A stretch of 64,000 nucleotides of DNA from Cenococcum geophilum 1.58 (Eukaryota; Ascomycota; Dothideomycetes; Gloniales; Gloniaceae), in NCBI GenBank assembly GCA_001692895.1, contig KV748186.1, forward strand, positions 310,001 to 374,000, in the 5' to 3' direction. The translations under genes were made by a program, and so were the position numbers. Every line of letters starts with the position of its first letter. The stretch's first letter is position 1. The notes beneath the pieces are model-generated. The model did no database searches. It had not been told where the DNA came from and worked only from the letters and a program-made list of their open reading frames with translations. Of the stretch, positions 11,628 to 26,016 are shown piece after piece.

Positions 11628-11882
11628 TATAACTAACTACTAGTACTAAAGCTTGCGCTACCTTATAACTTACCACCCTATTTCTTACCATTATATATTT
11701 TCCTACTTATTCCTATTACCTATTTCTATTACCTATTACTGACTAAGTAGCGCTATCTATAGTGGAGATTATAGATTATCGTCGTTATCCTCTTATTACC
11801 TACCTTGTATATATATAGAGACTCTAAAGCTATACTTACAATTAAGTCGCTTATTTAACTCCTATATACTATAAAGCTTATA
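11628..11882. mobile_element. Probable 255-bp solo LTR fossil with GGTAA target duplication
   Basis: This segment is present in pogo copy 2 and absent from copy 1. It is flanked by the 5-bp direct repeat GGTAA (11623-11627 and 11883-11887), the duplication length of LTR elements. Its ends are compatible with the TG...CA ends of an LTR after RIP. No coding sequence is present and no second copy is in the window, so the family is unknown. Confidence 0.55.
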
Positions 11883-12095
11883 GGTAACCTCTCCCCTAAA
11901 AGCGTTATAGTTGCGGTTATAGCTAATACGTTATCTAGCTCTAGGTCTTCTATAAGCAAAAGTAGTACTATAACGGCGATACCGTTATAAAGGATAAGCT
12001 ACTTCTCTTCCTTATTAAAGAGGTTATAGGTTAGTCCTTAAAAGAGAGGAGCTATAAAGCTAATAATAAAGTGCCCTAAGAAGATAATAACCGTG

Positions 12096-12100
12096 CAGTC
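12096..12100 (+). repeat. Target-site duplication of Gypsy A (left)
   Basis: CAGTC directly precedes LTR A1. It is matched by TAGTC at 26058-26062 directly after the far end of A, a C/T difference of RIP type. Confidence 0.7.
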
Positions 12101-12340
12101 TATTACGGCACTAGCAGAACCTAGTAGAACTTAGTAAATATTACGGTACTAGCAAATTGCCACAGATTGCTATAGATTGCGGTTATGTAACGCGCAGATT
12201 ATATAAAACCTTAAGTGGTGCTACTTGTCCTCCCCTTTCCTTTTCCTTAACTTTAGATCCTCGTTTATAAACAATTTAATTAAATAGGCTTGCGCGTCCC
12301 TCTTACTATACTTATACCTTAATTAACTAAGTTACTAATA
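12101..12340 (+). repeat. 5' LTR of Gypsy A
   Basis: This 240-bp LTR starts TATTACGGCACTAGCAG and ends ...GTTACTAATA. The same sequence recurs in two blocks at 17822-17991 and 26017-26057 around element B, and the differences are mostly transitions. Confidence 0.85.
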
Positions 12341-15300
12341 TTATCTAAAGCTTATCCACCATTTCTTTCTAAGAAGGAACTTAAATATATTTAAAGAACT
12401 AGAATAAGAACTAAAATAAGAACTAAGAAATATAAAAAGAAATTAAACTTTAAGAATAGGATAAGTATAGACTAGAACCCTTATAGAAACCTATTAAAAA
12501 TTACCTAATAACCCTATTATAATGCCAAGAAATATAGCAGCTAGTAAAGCAGCTATAAGACCCTTAAATACCTTAGATAATAAAACAGTTAATATCTTAA
12601 ACCCCTAGGTAGAGCTAGCAGTAGCTAATACTAAGATTAAACAACTATAAGAGCTGCTTAAAGCTAGAGATACCCCTACTTCTGTATCTAGTAATAAATT
12701 ATTAAATACCTAGAGACTTGCTATAGTTCTTAAGGCTTTATCCTAACGCCTTATCAGACCCACTAAGCCCTATATAGCCCTATCGCGGTTTATAAAGGTC
12801 GCGAATCCCCCGTTACTTATAGATAAAATAGACCCTATATTTAATAACTAGAAGCTCTAACTACGGGATAAGCTTAAAGTTAATACCGACTACTTTCCTA
12901 CCCCTTAGGCCCAAATGGCCTATATCTTTAACCGTACTAGTAGGGATGCCTAGATATACCTACGCCTATAATATACTAAGGACTTAGCAGACCCTTTTAC
13001 CTCTAAAGAAGAAATAAATACTACTTATCTTTTATTTATAAAGACCCCTTTAAGGTATAAAACGCCCGCCTTAATTATAAAGGCCTAAATATAAAACAAC
13101 GGAGACCCTTTCGGCCTTTTAGACCCGCTTTTTATACTTAGTAAGCCAGGCCTAAATTCCCTAGGAAGATCTAATACTAGACCTATTTAATAAGCTTACC
13201 CTAGACCTACAGCGGGCCGTACTACTAGTTTTCACTACTATATAAACGCTAAAGGAACTTATAAATTAGTGTTTGGCTATTAACTAAAGCCTCTATTAAA
13301 TTAAGGTATATGCTAAATAGTATAAAGCCAGAAACCCTCTAAATTAGATAATAAGCAATATAAGAACGGCCTATAGTGCCCTAGCATAATTAGTAACTCT
13401 TATAGCACTAGCTATATAGCCTACTACTAATCTAGCAGCTAGCTATACAGCTAGTCCTACTATAGGTCTAGTAAATACTCAGCCTATATATAGCAGCCCT
13501 TATATATAGGCCCTTTGTAATTAAGGCGCCTGCTTTTCTTATAGCCAGAAGGACTATATTATAAAAAAAACTACCTAATAAACGCAAAAGCGGATAAGGT
13601 TTTATTAATCTAGGAAGATAGTATAGAGTTAGAAAAAGAGGAACCCTAAAGAAAGATTCCTCTTTAGGGTTAAAAGGGATCGATATGCTATACACAGATA
13701 TAAGTTAGCTAGTTAGTAAAAAAAGCTACACTATCCCTTATATTTTATTCCGTAATAAATATTAAGTTTTAACCTTTACTTTAGCTAACTTTAGAGTAAA
13801 TGCCTTTACCTTAATAGATACCTAGTATACTATAAAGCTAGCTAACTTTCTAAATACATCTATTAAAGAACTATCTAAACTAATTTCTATTTATGGGTAT
13901 AGTGGGTAGATAGGGCTACCTATTATAACTATCTTGCGGATTTGCCTCCGTATTAACGGACGAAGGTAGTATAATATCCCCTTTCTTAGTACGGACCTAG
14001 GAAGCTATAATATAATCTTAGGAAGAAAATGGCTAGCCTATCTAGGTTTATAGCTTAATATATAGAGTAGACGACTTATCTAGCCTAAAACCCTACCTCT
14101 AACCCCTTCCTTTATAAAAGAAATTAGCATTATAATAGAGAATCTTATACGTCCCTAAATTAATACTATTTACCAGGCTAATACTATACGTAGGGACTAG
14201 GCCTTTAAGAAGGATATATAGCTTAACCCGTAATAGATTTATATACTATACCGCCCGCAAACTATATATACTACACTACCTGCACTAAAGACCTAGGAAA
14301 TTAGTAGTAACCTAGCTAAGCCCCCTATAGAGGACTTAGACCCTATATAGCTATAAAGGAGAGCTAGGAGTATTAGACGCTATACTAAACTAATAAATTA
14401 AAAGTATAACTTATAGAAAATAGAATGTAAGCTAAAAAAGACTATAAACCTTATACCGTAAAATACGGCCTAATAGATATCCGTAAAGAAACCTATAGAC
14501 CTCCCACTAGTTAATATCTGCTATATTAGTGCTATAGGATTTTACTAGAACTTAGTTTAGCCTAATACTATTACCTTTACAACTAGCTTATGTAAAATTA
14601 ATTAAATAATTAAGGAAAAGGAAAATAAGCTTAGCGGATAAGAAAGTAAACTTATAGATAAGGAACTAGTAGAATAAAAACTGCCCTATTAATATTAGAA
14701 AATTAAGGATATATTCTCTAAAGTAGTATCTAATATACTTCCGCCTTACTAACTATATAACTATAAGATTAAGATTAAGTAGAGTAAGGAAAATACCCTT
14801 AGCTTTAGCCCTATCTACTAGCAGTTTATTGCCAAATTGTAAGCTATAAAGTAATACCTTATTAATAACCTAAATAAGGGCTTTATTAAGCCTAGCTAAG
14901 CCCCTTTTACTTTACCTATTTTCTTTATTAAAAAGCTAAATAGAGGACTCCGCTTCTATATTAACTACTATAAGCTAAATAATATAACCCGCAACGACCG
15001 CTATCTACTACCCCTACTTAATAAGACTCTAGCCTAAATAAGTAGAGCTAAGGTCTTTATAAAGCTTATTATCCGCTAGGCCTTTTACTAATTAATATAA
15101 ACCCTAGGGCTAAGGATCTTATTATATTCCGGACCTATTACAGAACGTATAAATATAAGGTACTTCCTTTTAGACTAACTAATAGACTAGCTACGTACTA
15201 GCGGTATATAAATAATATACTTTTTAACTACCTTAACAACTTCTATATAACCTATCTAGATAATATTATAATCTACTCTAAGAACGAGCTAAAATATAAG

Positions 15301-17821
15301 GAGCACGTCTATAAAGTCCTATAATAGCTTTATAAGGCTAGCCTCTAGGCCAATATTAAAAAGTCAGAGTTTAGTATTAAGCGTATAAAATACCTAGGAT
15401 TTATTATCAATATAAATGGAATTAAAACTAACCTAGAGAAAATGGCCGTAATTACCTAATAGGAACCCATATAGACTATAAAGAGGGTATAATTATTTTT
15501 AAGTTTTTATAACTTCTACTAACGCTTTATTAAGAACTATAGTAAGATTACTTAGCCCCTTAGCCACCTTACCTATAAGGACAGGCCCTTCTACTTTAAT
15601 ACCGTATATAGGCAGGCCTTTAATAAGCTTAAGAAACGGCTAGTCTCCGCTTCCTTACTTACTTACTTCTATTTAGAACAGCCCTTAATGCTAAAAACCG
15701 ATGCCTTAAACAGCGTAATAGCTATCGTTTCCCCCTAAAAGTAACTAAACGGAAAATAGCACCCTATTACATACTATTTAAAGACTATAGTAGATACTAA
15801 GCTAAACTACCCCATCTATAATAAAGAAATGCTAGCTATTATTTCTAGCTTTTAATACTAGCGCGTATAGCTAGAAGAGACCCCTAAGCCTATTTAGGTA
15901 GTTTCGGATTACAAGGCCTTTATAGTACGCCAAGCGCGCTAGGCGGATATTCTATCTTAGTTTAACTTCCTAATTATATATAGGCTAGGCGCTACTAACC
16001 GCGTAGACGCTCTTATAAGGCGTAAGCAGAACCTAGATAACTAAATAGCCGCTAAGATCTTATTATAGACCTAGACACTACTATAACTAAAGTACCTTAA
16101 CCCTTAAATATAGATAGAACTAAGTACAGAATCTTTAGAAGCTAAGATATACCCTATTAACTCTATAGAACTTAACCTTATTAATAAACTGCTATAGGTA
16201 AACTATACAGCCCCTTCTCTATAGAAGTACTGTAAAAAAGGTAAAAGACGCTACTGGCTTATAGTCCCTTAAAAATGGACTTTTTAAGCACTAGGAACGG
16301 CTAGCAGTAATAAAGGAACAGAACTTACGGACTTAGCTTATTACTAAAGTACATACTTATATTTCTATGGCCTACTTTAGAAAAATAAGACCTATAAGAT
16401 TATTAGTAACTGTTACTACTAGCCTAAAATAGTTATAGATGTTAACTGGTACGTATAGAACTATAATAGCTGCTATAGGTCTATAATTTCACGAGATAAG
16501 ACCCTAGGACTATTAAAACCCCTCCTAATACTAGAATGTCCCTAGTAGTATATCTCTATAGATTTCTATAAACTGCCCCTAGACTATAACGGATATAATA
16601 TAGTTATAATTCTAGTTAACCGCTTTAGCCAGCGCCTGTTCTTAATTCCCTATTCTAAAAATATTAATGCTAAAGAGGCGGCCTAACTATATATCTATTA
16701 CGTCTACTAAATTTACAGACTACTAGATACTATTATATCCAATTATAGGCCGTAGTTTATATTAGCCTTTTAGAACAAGTTTACCTAAATCCTAGGTATT
16801 AGGCTACAGCTTTCTATAGCATACTACCCCTAGATAAATAGTTAGACGGGGATTATAAATTAATACTTAGACTAGAGACTCCGGCCCTTTATTAATTACT
16901 TTTAGAATAACTAGGCTAAACTACTACCCTATAAGTCTACTAGGTTTACCCCTATTTAACTAGAAATAGGCTACTTACCTTATATAAGCTTTAACTAAGA
17001 AGACTAGAGGGACTACGGACTATATACGAGAAACTCTTTTATAAGGAAGCCTAGCAGTACGCCAAGCGCTTAGAAGAAGCCTAGATGGTAGCCTATATAA
17101 ATCTAAAAAAGGCCTAGAAATTAATAAAATAATAGGCAAATAGGTATAGGCGCGAGCCTAACGTTACTATAAGCGATATAATCTGGGTTATAATAAGGAA
17201 CTAAAAGACGGAACGGCCTAGCCATAAGCTAGACTATTGAATAGCGGGACTGTATAAGGTCCTTAAGAAGATAAGTAACTTGTATAAAGTAAAGCTCCCA
17301 AATTCGATTAAGGTTTACCCTATTTTCTTACTAGATAAGCTATAGAAAGCTATAAACAACTCTTTACCTAAATAAAAGAATTAACCTCCCCTACTAATTT
17401 AAGTTAACTGCGATAATAAATAGAAAGTTAACAAAATACTAGCCTATAAACTTGTAAGAGAAACAATAAAGTACTATATTAGTTAGAAAGGCTACGACCC
17501 AAATCTAGCCTAGTACCCTACCTAGAATTTTATAGGCTATCTCTAGAAGCTTAAAGAGTTTTATAACTAATATCCTAACTTACCTAAACCCCTAAAGTAT
17601 CTAAATAAATTAAGTGCTGGTATAATAAAGACAATAAGCTACTAGAAGAGTATAAAAATAAGAACGCCCTAAGACCATAATATAAGAATAATAATAAAGC
17701 TTTCTACGGTCCTGGCAGAATTTAGTAAAGTTTAGCTAAAATTATAAATAATGCGGCTATCCTTTCTACCTTATTCCTAACAAAGCCTAAAGGCAGACTT
17801 TACTAAGGGGGGGGGGGGTAA

Positions 17822-17991
17822 TATTACGGCACTAGCAGAACTTAGCAGAACTTAATAAATATTATAGTACTAGTAAATTGCTACAGATTACTGTAGATTG
17901 CGGTTACGTAACGCGTAGATTATATAAAACCTTAAGCGGCGCTACTTATCCTCCCCTTTCCTTTTCCTTAGCTTTAGATCCTTGTTTATAG
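17822..17991 (+). repeat. 3' LTR of Gypsy A, first part
   Basis: The first 170 bp match 12101-12270 and follow directly on the polypurine tract. The LTR is interrupted at 17992 by Gypsy B and resumes at about 26017-26057. Confidence 0.85.
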
Positions 17992-18413
17992 TGTAACAGA
18001 GCCTTATAGTAAGAACTACGGTAGACTCGTTAATGGGCTAGGTATATAGGTATTGCAAGTAAGTCAACAACGTAACAAGAACTAGTGGAGTGGTTGCCTA
18101 ATAGATTAACTCTAATTATATTCTAAGAATTACTACAAGGAAAGAACTATCTAGGTAGGGACTAAGGGTCCTTAAATACATCAACCGTACTCCTAAGAAA
18201 GTCGTTACTCTATCTGCTCTGTCTGCTCTATTCGCTCTATTATAGATCTCGTAGATTATATAGATTACACAAATCACATTATATAACTTTGCTTACTATT
18301 CCTCATCACATAGTTCTACGGGTTCTATTCTAGACTGTGCTTATATTAACTAACTAGCTTCTTTTAACTCCTTTCTAAGTAGTCGTAACATTATACTTAA
18401 AGCGTCCGTAACA
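17992..18413 (-). repeat. 3' LTR of Gypsy B
   Basis: This 422-bp LTR begins on the minus strand TGTTACGGACGC and ends GGCTCTGTTACA, giving TG...CA ends. The second copy is at 25601-26016. The LTRs differ almost only by C/T and G/A changes. Confidence 0.85.
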
Positions 18414-21400
18414 CTATCTCCCTCCTCTTTATCTTTGTCCTTAAAGATACCTAGTATCTTTAAATTGTTTACTAGAGGTATAATATCCGTCTAATTAATT
18501 TGGTTAATATTATTACTTATAATACCTAAAGCACCTTCTTCTTCTTTAACTCTTCGTTATACGCGTACAGTCTCTTCTATACTATTACTTGGTAAAGTAA
18601 TACTATCTCTATATTCTTATTATGCGAAAGAGGGGTTAGTTTGTATTATATTAGCAAGTCCTTTGTCTTAGCAACCTTCCTCTTATTTAAAGTGCACTAG
18701 AGTAAACATTTAATTGTCTTACGATATTTACTTGGTTTTTAACGCTAAGTATATATATTCTATAGCTCTTAATAGTCTCTAAGTTCCCTAAGTAATTTAT
18801 TATAGGGTCTTATATTTAATTTACTGCTATAAAGCTTAATAATAAGTTATCCGTCACTTTAGTAGAACTTTGTTATTTATATAACGCTAAGAAAGAGGCT
18901 GCTAATGCTTAACAACGGGCTCTTAATTCTCGTCTTGCTGCGTCTACTTAACTAATTCATCTTAAGAAAGTTCGCAAGAAAGTTTATTTTAAGGAGTAGA
19001 AGCTTATAGAATAAGGTCTATAGGAACTTAGTAATAAAAGAATAGATTCTCTTCCAATAGAGAAGGAAACAACTCTAAATAGTTCGGCAGTCGCTCTTCC
19101 TAGGTCCCCCTTAGGTAACTCATTCTTTAGCAATTTCTCTTTATTAATATTGCCTAACCTTTTCTCTTTTAATACTCCTGTACCTTTCCTATAGCGTTCT
19201 TTAGGTTCTCTAGTGGCTCCTAGGTAGTCTTATCGTAGCCTATCCACTTCACTTTATACTATATTTTATCATCTATGTCCTTATAACTAACGATCTTTAA
19301 AACTTACTATTTGTCTTCTTCTTGTCCTCTATACGTGTCTGCCTTATAGATTAGCGGCTTAATATTTCCGTGTGCTAGCTCTAGTATTACAATATGCTAT
19401 ATAGGGTAGATCTTTATTCTAGCTAGTAGGTTTAACTTAAATATAACTGGTGAAATTTTCTATATAATTTTAAAAGGTCCTAGTCTAACGTAGTCTAGCT
19501 TCTTACTTGGTCGTTAACTCTTGAGGTTTTTATATGGTAGCTACACTTTATCTCCCTCCTTAAGATCTAGTCCCTTAGATCTCTTAGTATTATAATACTT
19601 TTTTATCCTTTACTATACCACCTTAGCTATTTCCGTAAGGTCTGTATAAAGATTTATTAAACTCTTTATTCTTTACTTAGCTATACTACTTATCTTCTTT
19701 ACTTAATGTGGTAATAGTAAGGTTCTTAGCTTATATCTGTAATTCGCCTTAAATAGTAACGTGCCTATTTCTTTTTGTGGTATTATATTGTATATAAACT
19801 ATATAACTAGTAATAGCGATACCCAATTATTCTATATATAATTAATATAATGCCTTAGGTACTGTTTTAGTGTCTAATTTAATCTTTCTATTTAACCGTC
19901 TGTCTATAGATAATATGCGGTAGAAGTTGCTGCTTAAACTTCTTACTCTACTAAAAACACTTCCTAGAATACTGCTATAAATTTTAGATCTCTGTCTAAT
20001 ATAATCTTACTTAGTGCTCTATATCTTATAAATACTTCTTTAATATAGATTCTAGCGACATCTTCCGCTAATATTTCCTCTAAATATGCTATAAAGTATC
20101 CCTACTTTATAAGCTTGTCTATTATTACTAAGATTATATTATAATCTTATTTAGTAATAGGGTCTCTTAACTTTAATAACTTAATAATAAAGTCCTATAA
20201 TATAACCTCCTATGGTCTTTCTAGTATTTTAATAGGTTATAGCTTTCTATATAGTTTATACCTTATAGGTTTGTTCCTTTAGTAATCTAGATATTCTTTT
20301 ATAATTTACCTAGCTAGTCCCTAGATTCTATTAATAATATACTCCTTTTAAAGTCTTAACACTAAGCCTATAGCTCCGTTATATCCTTAAGTTAGTCCTT
20401 TATAAAATAACTTAATAAACTCTTTTATAATAGATTTTAGTATATATATTGCTTCTTAATTTTTATACTACTTTAAGTCTAGATCCTCTGTTTATATATT
20501 TAGGATCTTTTATATCTAATTACTTTCTAGTAATTCGTGGGTTTTCTCTTCTTATATTGCTGTAATATTTAGATAATTATACCTAATTAGTTTATCTATA
20601 TCCTTTCGCAACAAAGCCCCTAATAGCTTTTTATTATTTTATAGTTTAGCCTTTTTACTTAAAGCATCTGCTTGTGTATTCTCTATACCCTTAGTATACT
20701 AAATCTTAAAATGGTATTCTATAAGCATCTCTGCCTATCTAACCTATCTATAATTAAGTTCTTTCGTTATTAGGAACCCCGTTAGGTTTTTATAGTCCGT
20801 TCTAACTATAAATAGTTTTTCTATACCTTATAAGAATAATCTCTATTTCTTTAGTACTATAACTATACCTAACAACTCCTTATTATAGATGTTATAGTTT
20901 AGTTCTAGTAGTATTATCTTTTAACTATAATATGCCACTAGGTGCCATCCATCTTAATATTTCTATAGGAAGTATGCCCCTAGTGCATAGTCTAATACAT
21001 CCGTTTTAACTACTGTCTCTAACTATAGTTAATAGATTTTAAGAACTAGTTCCTAGGTAAACAGCTATTTAATCTTCTTAAACAGTTCCTTTTATTCCTC
21101 TCTCTATATCTATAGTTCTTCCTTCTTTATTAATCTTATAAGTGGCTTAATATCCTTTAACAATTAAGCTATAAACCTTCTATAGTAATTGCAGAACCCT
21201 AGGAACGACCTTAACTATATTACATTCTCTAGTTCTTACTAATTTACTATAGCCTTAATCTTCTTTAGATCTATGTTAAGTTGGCCTAGTTTAATAATAA
21301 ATTTAACAAAATTGGTCTTCTTAGTAAAGAACTTGTATTTCTTAATTGCCACTAGCATCTGTTCTTCTTATAGTCTCTTTAAACCCCATTTAACGTATTC

Positions 21401-24400
21401 TCTATATTCTTCCTTACTTATTAAGTAGATAATAATGTTATTAAGGTATACTATAATAAATTCATCTAAATATTCTCTTAACACATTGTTAATACGCTTC
21501 TAAAACATTACTAGTACGTTTATAAGCCCAAATTATATAACTAATGGTTTATATAATCCTTCCTTTAACCTAAAGGCTGCCTTCTATTTATTACCTTCCT
21601 TAATTCTAATTTAATAGTACGCCTATCTTAGATCTATCTTTATAAAGATTTACGTATTACCAATCCTATTTTAGATTTCGCTAATTAAGGGTAAAGGATA
21701 CCTATCCTTTCTAGTAATGCTGTTTAACTATCTATAGTTAATACATAGTCTAAGTTTTCTATTCTTCTTTAGTACAAATAGTACTAGATATCCCGCTAAT
21801 AACTACAATAGTCTAATATATCCTTTTTAAAGATTTTCCTAGACAAACTCCTTAAGTACTTATAACTCTTTTTTTATTAACTTATAAGTTAGGTAAAACC
21901 TTAAACTTATTCCTAGTTCTAATTCTATCTTATAGTCCTATACTATATAATTTAACAGCTTTTCACTTTCTAGTAACTATAGCTTTTTGCTATACTTATA
22001 GTATCTTTTTAGTATATAGCTTAATCCTTAATTAGTCTCCTTATATATCGCTCTAACTTAGTACTATACTAACTTAGTTTATTATCGCATTTTACGTTAT
22101 TATATATCTCTAATATCGACCTAACCTATAACCTAATTAATTTTTAGATTATATTCCTATAACTAAGGCATTCCTAATACTGCCTTATTATTCCCTAATA
22201 GTAATATATTAAAAGACATCTTAATTTATCTTCCTTTAATGGTTATCTAAATTAGTCCTATTTTAAGATTAATAATACCTCCTCTATAGGCTATCGGATC
22301 TCCTAAAATTATTACTAATAGGTAAAGGTGCTCTTTCTACCTGTATGGTAGCCCTATCCTTTTAACTGCTATTAATAAGATATAGTTCCTTATTGCTCCA
22401 CTATCTACTAGTACTTTAAACTATTAATCTTACCATTTAATTCCTAAATTTAGGTGTTGTCCTTAAATTCCTTTAAAGGTCTAAGGCTCTACCACTAGCT
22501 CCCTCTGGTCCTATAGGCCTCTACTTTTCCTAACTATTAGCTACTTAATCTTATTATACTTAGCTTATTCTTTAGCTAATACCTAGTTCGCTTTTTGTCT
22601 TTAATATACTATAGATAGGTATTCTCTAAACATTCCTACCATTATTATCTATCTAAGCATTCTTCCGTAAGGAATCTTCCTAGTTAAAGTATTAAATCTC
22701 CTTTCTCTTAGACTTTTACTAGATGCCACCTGTGTATATACTTAGTATTCCTATACTATTATTTATCTGTTATCCAGTATATCCTTATAGGGTATTTCCG
22801 GTTCTTTTTCTTTAGATTCTTGTGTATCTTATATATATCGTCTACGTATACAATCTATAATAGCGTATAGTATACTAGGTGCTTTAGGTTAACTCTTAGC
22901 TCGTCTTTATCCTTAAGTTTAAACCTTTATCGCGCTAATCTCAACGTTGCGACTTTATTCGTAGGTACTAAGACGCGTCTCTTACTTCTCTAGTCCTCTA
23001 ACCGTTCCTCTAGATCCTTTAATATTATAATTAATGCTCCCTTAATATGGTTTATCGCTTTTTCCATAATTAGGTAGTCTTAAATAACTTTTTTATCTAA
23101 CCATATATAGAAATCTTCCCATTTATCATTATGTCGCTATCTATACCACTTTTAGTATAGCTACTAAAGTATATACGGCTTATTTATAAGGAAGTATCTT
23201 CTCATTACTGCGTTATAACAGCCTTTTATATATCGTTCTTCGAACCTAGTAGGAATCCCTAAATTCTCTTCACTTTCCAGTTTAGTAAGCCATTTAGCTC
23301 TTAATATGCCTATTCTTGGCCTATTAGTAATCCTTTATATAGGTGCTCTATCCCTTATACGTCCTAATATACTAGATCTCTTATCTAGTTTCTGTTCCTG
23401 CTATAAGGTAATTCTCGCTCTAAACTCCTCTATAGTTTCTTTCTTTTCGCATCTTGCGAGTAGATCCTTAAAGTCCTCCTACTTCTTAATCTTGGTATTA
23501 AATTCTTAATCTTTAGTCTAAATATCTTGTTTAACTAGTAAGTCCTCTAGGTCTATATATCTGTCTCCCAGTCTAACTGCTGTTTGTATTATAGATTCTA
23601 TAATCTATAAAGAAGCTCCTTACCTCTTGCTTCTAGGTGTTTTAATTTATACTCTAAATTCCTAATCCCTTAGATTCTTTAATCCTAAGCTTGCTTCTAA
23701 CTTAAGCTTAGCTCTAGCCTTAGTTTAACTAGGCTTTACTAGTGTCCTTATCTCGTCTTAAGAGTCCTAGATCTCACTTATCTTATCTTAAAAGTCTTAT
23801 ACTATTAGGAATACTTATCCCAAGCTTATTTATATATTCTTAAACTAAGCTACTACTCTGCTCTATCGGTTTTCGTCCGTTATAGGTCCTTAAGTATACC
23901 TTATCTCTTCTTAAGAATCTTAGTTGTCTTTTATTTCGTCTTAAAAATCTTAAGCCTTTGGCCTTTTACCTTTATCGAGTAGTAAGCTAGCACTAGCAGT
24001 TGTCTGCTTACTTAATCGTCTCTAAATATTACTCCTTCCGTCTTATAAAGCGATAGATACCGTATCTAACGGTATTATAATGCCCGTTACTAAACCTTAC
24101 TTTATGGCGGTCTCAGTCTCTACTTCTATTACGTTATTAAGGTTTAGATACCCCTAGTTAGTTCCTTTACTATCCTTATCGCTATTAATTAATAAGTACT
24201 CTAACTCTATTATTATTATTACTAATCTTTATCCATATGTTACTATAATATCTTAATCTAGCTTATAGAGTTAATCTTAATCTTTATCTAACTCTTTAGT
24301 TCCTTTAAGTCCTCTTAACTCTAGCTCTTATAGCCAATAGCTTATACTATACTTAGCGTCTTTATAAATTTAGCATGTGTTATTATAACAAAACGTAAAA

Positions 24401-25600
24401 CTTTTAATTAAACATTCTTTTATTCTTTGCAGCGCACTATTATCCCTCTATATATATGTGTCACATACTACTAGTCTAGTTCCCTTTACTGCGTAATAAC
24501 TCTAACTACTTCTATAGTCTCTAGCGAAATAACCCTATTTTCTGCAATTTATATAAGCTCCATCTTTAAACCATTGTTTTTGCTATAGAGTTCGCTTAAA
24601 CGTCTTCTATTACTAAGATCCTTAGTTTAGCCTATACTCCTTAGTCCTATAATTACTTAATCCTTAACCTCTAGGTTTCTATGGTTTCTTACTCTATCTT
24701 TTATAGGTTTCTTTAGTACTACTTAGGTCTATTAGCTCTGCGCTATACCATAGTTTCTAACTTAGCTTTAGTTATTGCGTACTCTGCGTCTTATATAACT
24801 ATAGGACTCTATCCTAGCCCCTTTTAGCCTGTTCCCTTTAGAAGATCCTATTATTAATCTTAATTGCTTAATCTATTAATTCCCTTAGGGTGTCCACATC
24901 TTCTATTAGAATAATTGCGTCCTAGACTTTAGCTTTAAGTCCCTATTTATACTATACTATAAGCGCCTTATCGTTCCACTTAAGTTATATAGCTAGCGTT
25001 TAGAATTATATTATATACTTAATTGCTAAAGTTCATTATATTAGGTCCTAAAGCTTTTTTTCCGCTATAGTTATTGCTTCTAGGTCTCTAAATATTTATA
25101 TAAATTACTCCACGAATCTATTCCAGCTTAAAAACATAAACCGTACTTCTTAGTTTATTATTGTTATTCCATTTACTTATATCTCTATAAGGTAAGGCTT
25201 AAACTATTTAAGTGCTCTTCCTAATAAGAACAATCCTGCATATGCTACTTAATCTATAGTTATTACCAGCTTTACTCCTTCTTACGCAACCTTAAAGTGT
25301 ATTTACATAAGGAATCCTTTAAGCTTTAATCTCTCTCCTAAGAATCTTTTAATTAATAGTAACTTAACCTTTGCTGCTCCTATCCTATTAATCCTATTTT
25401 CAAGTGCCGCATTATTTCCCATTAACTAATTAACTATTGCTTATAACTGTCCTACTATTATAGGTTATTATAAGTTAGTGTCTACTATACTGGTATTATT
25501 ACCTAATCCTAACATAGTTGCCGCCGTCAATGGCGTTGTGGTGGCTGCTTTTAGTGGCATATTATTTAACTTATTAAAACCGTAACTATGGTAGTAATTA

Positions 25601-26016
25601 TATAACAGAGCCTTATAGTAAGAACTATAGTAAACTTATTAATAGGCTAGGTATATAGGTATTATAAGTAAGTTAATAACGTAACAAGAACTGGTGGAGT
25701 GGTTGCCCAATAGATTAACTCTAATTATATTCTAAGAATTACTACGAGGAAAGAACTATCTAGGTAGGGACTAAGGGTCCTTAAATATATCAACCGTACC
25801 CCTAAGAAAGTCGTTGCTCTATCTACTCTATCTGCTCTATTTACTCTGTTATAGATCTCGCAGATTACACAGATTACACAAATCACATCACGTGACTCTG
25901 CTTACCATTCCTCGTCACATAGTTCCACGGGTTCCATCCTAGACCGTGCTTATATTAACTAACTAGCTTCTTCCGACTCCTCTCCAAGTAGTCGTAACAT
26001 TGTACTTAAAGCGTCC
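25601..26016 (-). repeat. 5' LTR of Gypsy B
   Basis: This is the partner of 17992-18413, at about 90 percent identity by eye with mostly transitions. Sequence of LTR A resumes immediately beyond it. Confidence 0.82.

Larger units (their letters stand above)
10920..12100 (-). mobile_element. pogo-like (DDE_1) DNA transposon copy 2, 3' segment
   Basis: This is the second copy of the element at 7960-8625, in the same orientation. It is interrupted by a MITE (11016-11323) and a probable solo LTR (11628-11882), and is split at 12100 by Gypsy A. Its upstream part resumes at 26058. Read through the splice on the minus strand, the region on each side of the A insertion has the spacing of the DDE_1 block before and after the second catalytic Asp. 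A KYGK-type segment is followed by a HGYYL block in place of the family DGHxSH, then NLQPL in place of HxLQPLD. Stops are RIP-type. The family call rests on these blocks plus the C-terminal block of copy 1. Confidence 0.55.
17992..26016 (-). mobile_element. Ty3/Gypsy retrotransposon fossil B, nested in LTR of A
   Basis: This minus-strand Gypsy fossil of about 8 kb has LTRs at 25601-26016 (5') and 17992-18413 (3'). On the minus strand the order is gag (about 25550-24500, ending in a zinc-knuckle region near 24540), protease, reverse transcriptase (about 22100-21400), RNase H (about 20900-20600) and integrase with C-terminal region (about 20400-19250). A purine-rich tract, GATAGAGGGAGGAG when read backwards from the 3' LTR (18414-18430), fits a polypurine tract. 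It is full length but broken by many (over a hundred) RIP-type stops. It is younger than A because it interrupts A's LTR. Its outer right boundary is approximate. Confidence 0.85.

Noticed and set aside
13468-13695. 75-codon minus-strand frame
   Set aside because: It is antisense to the gag region of Gypsy A. A shadow frame.
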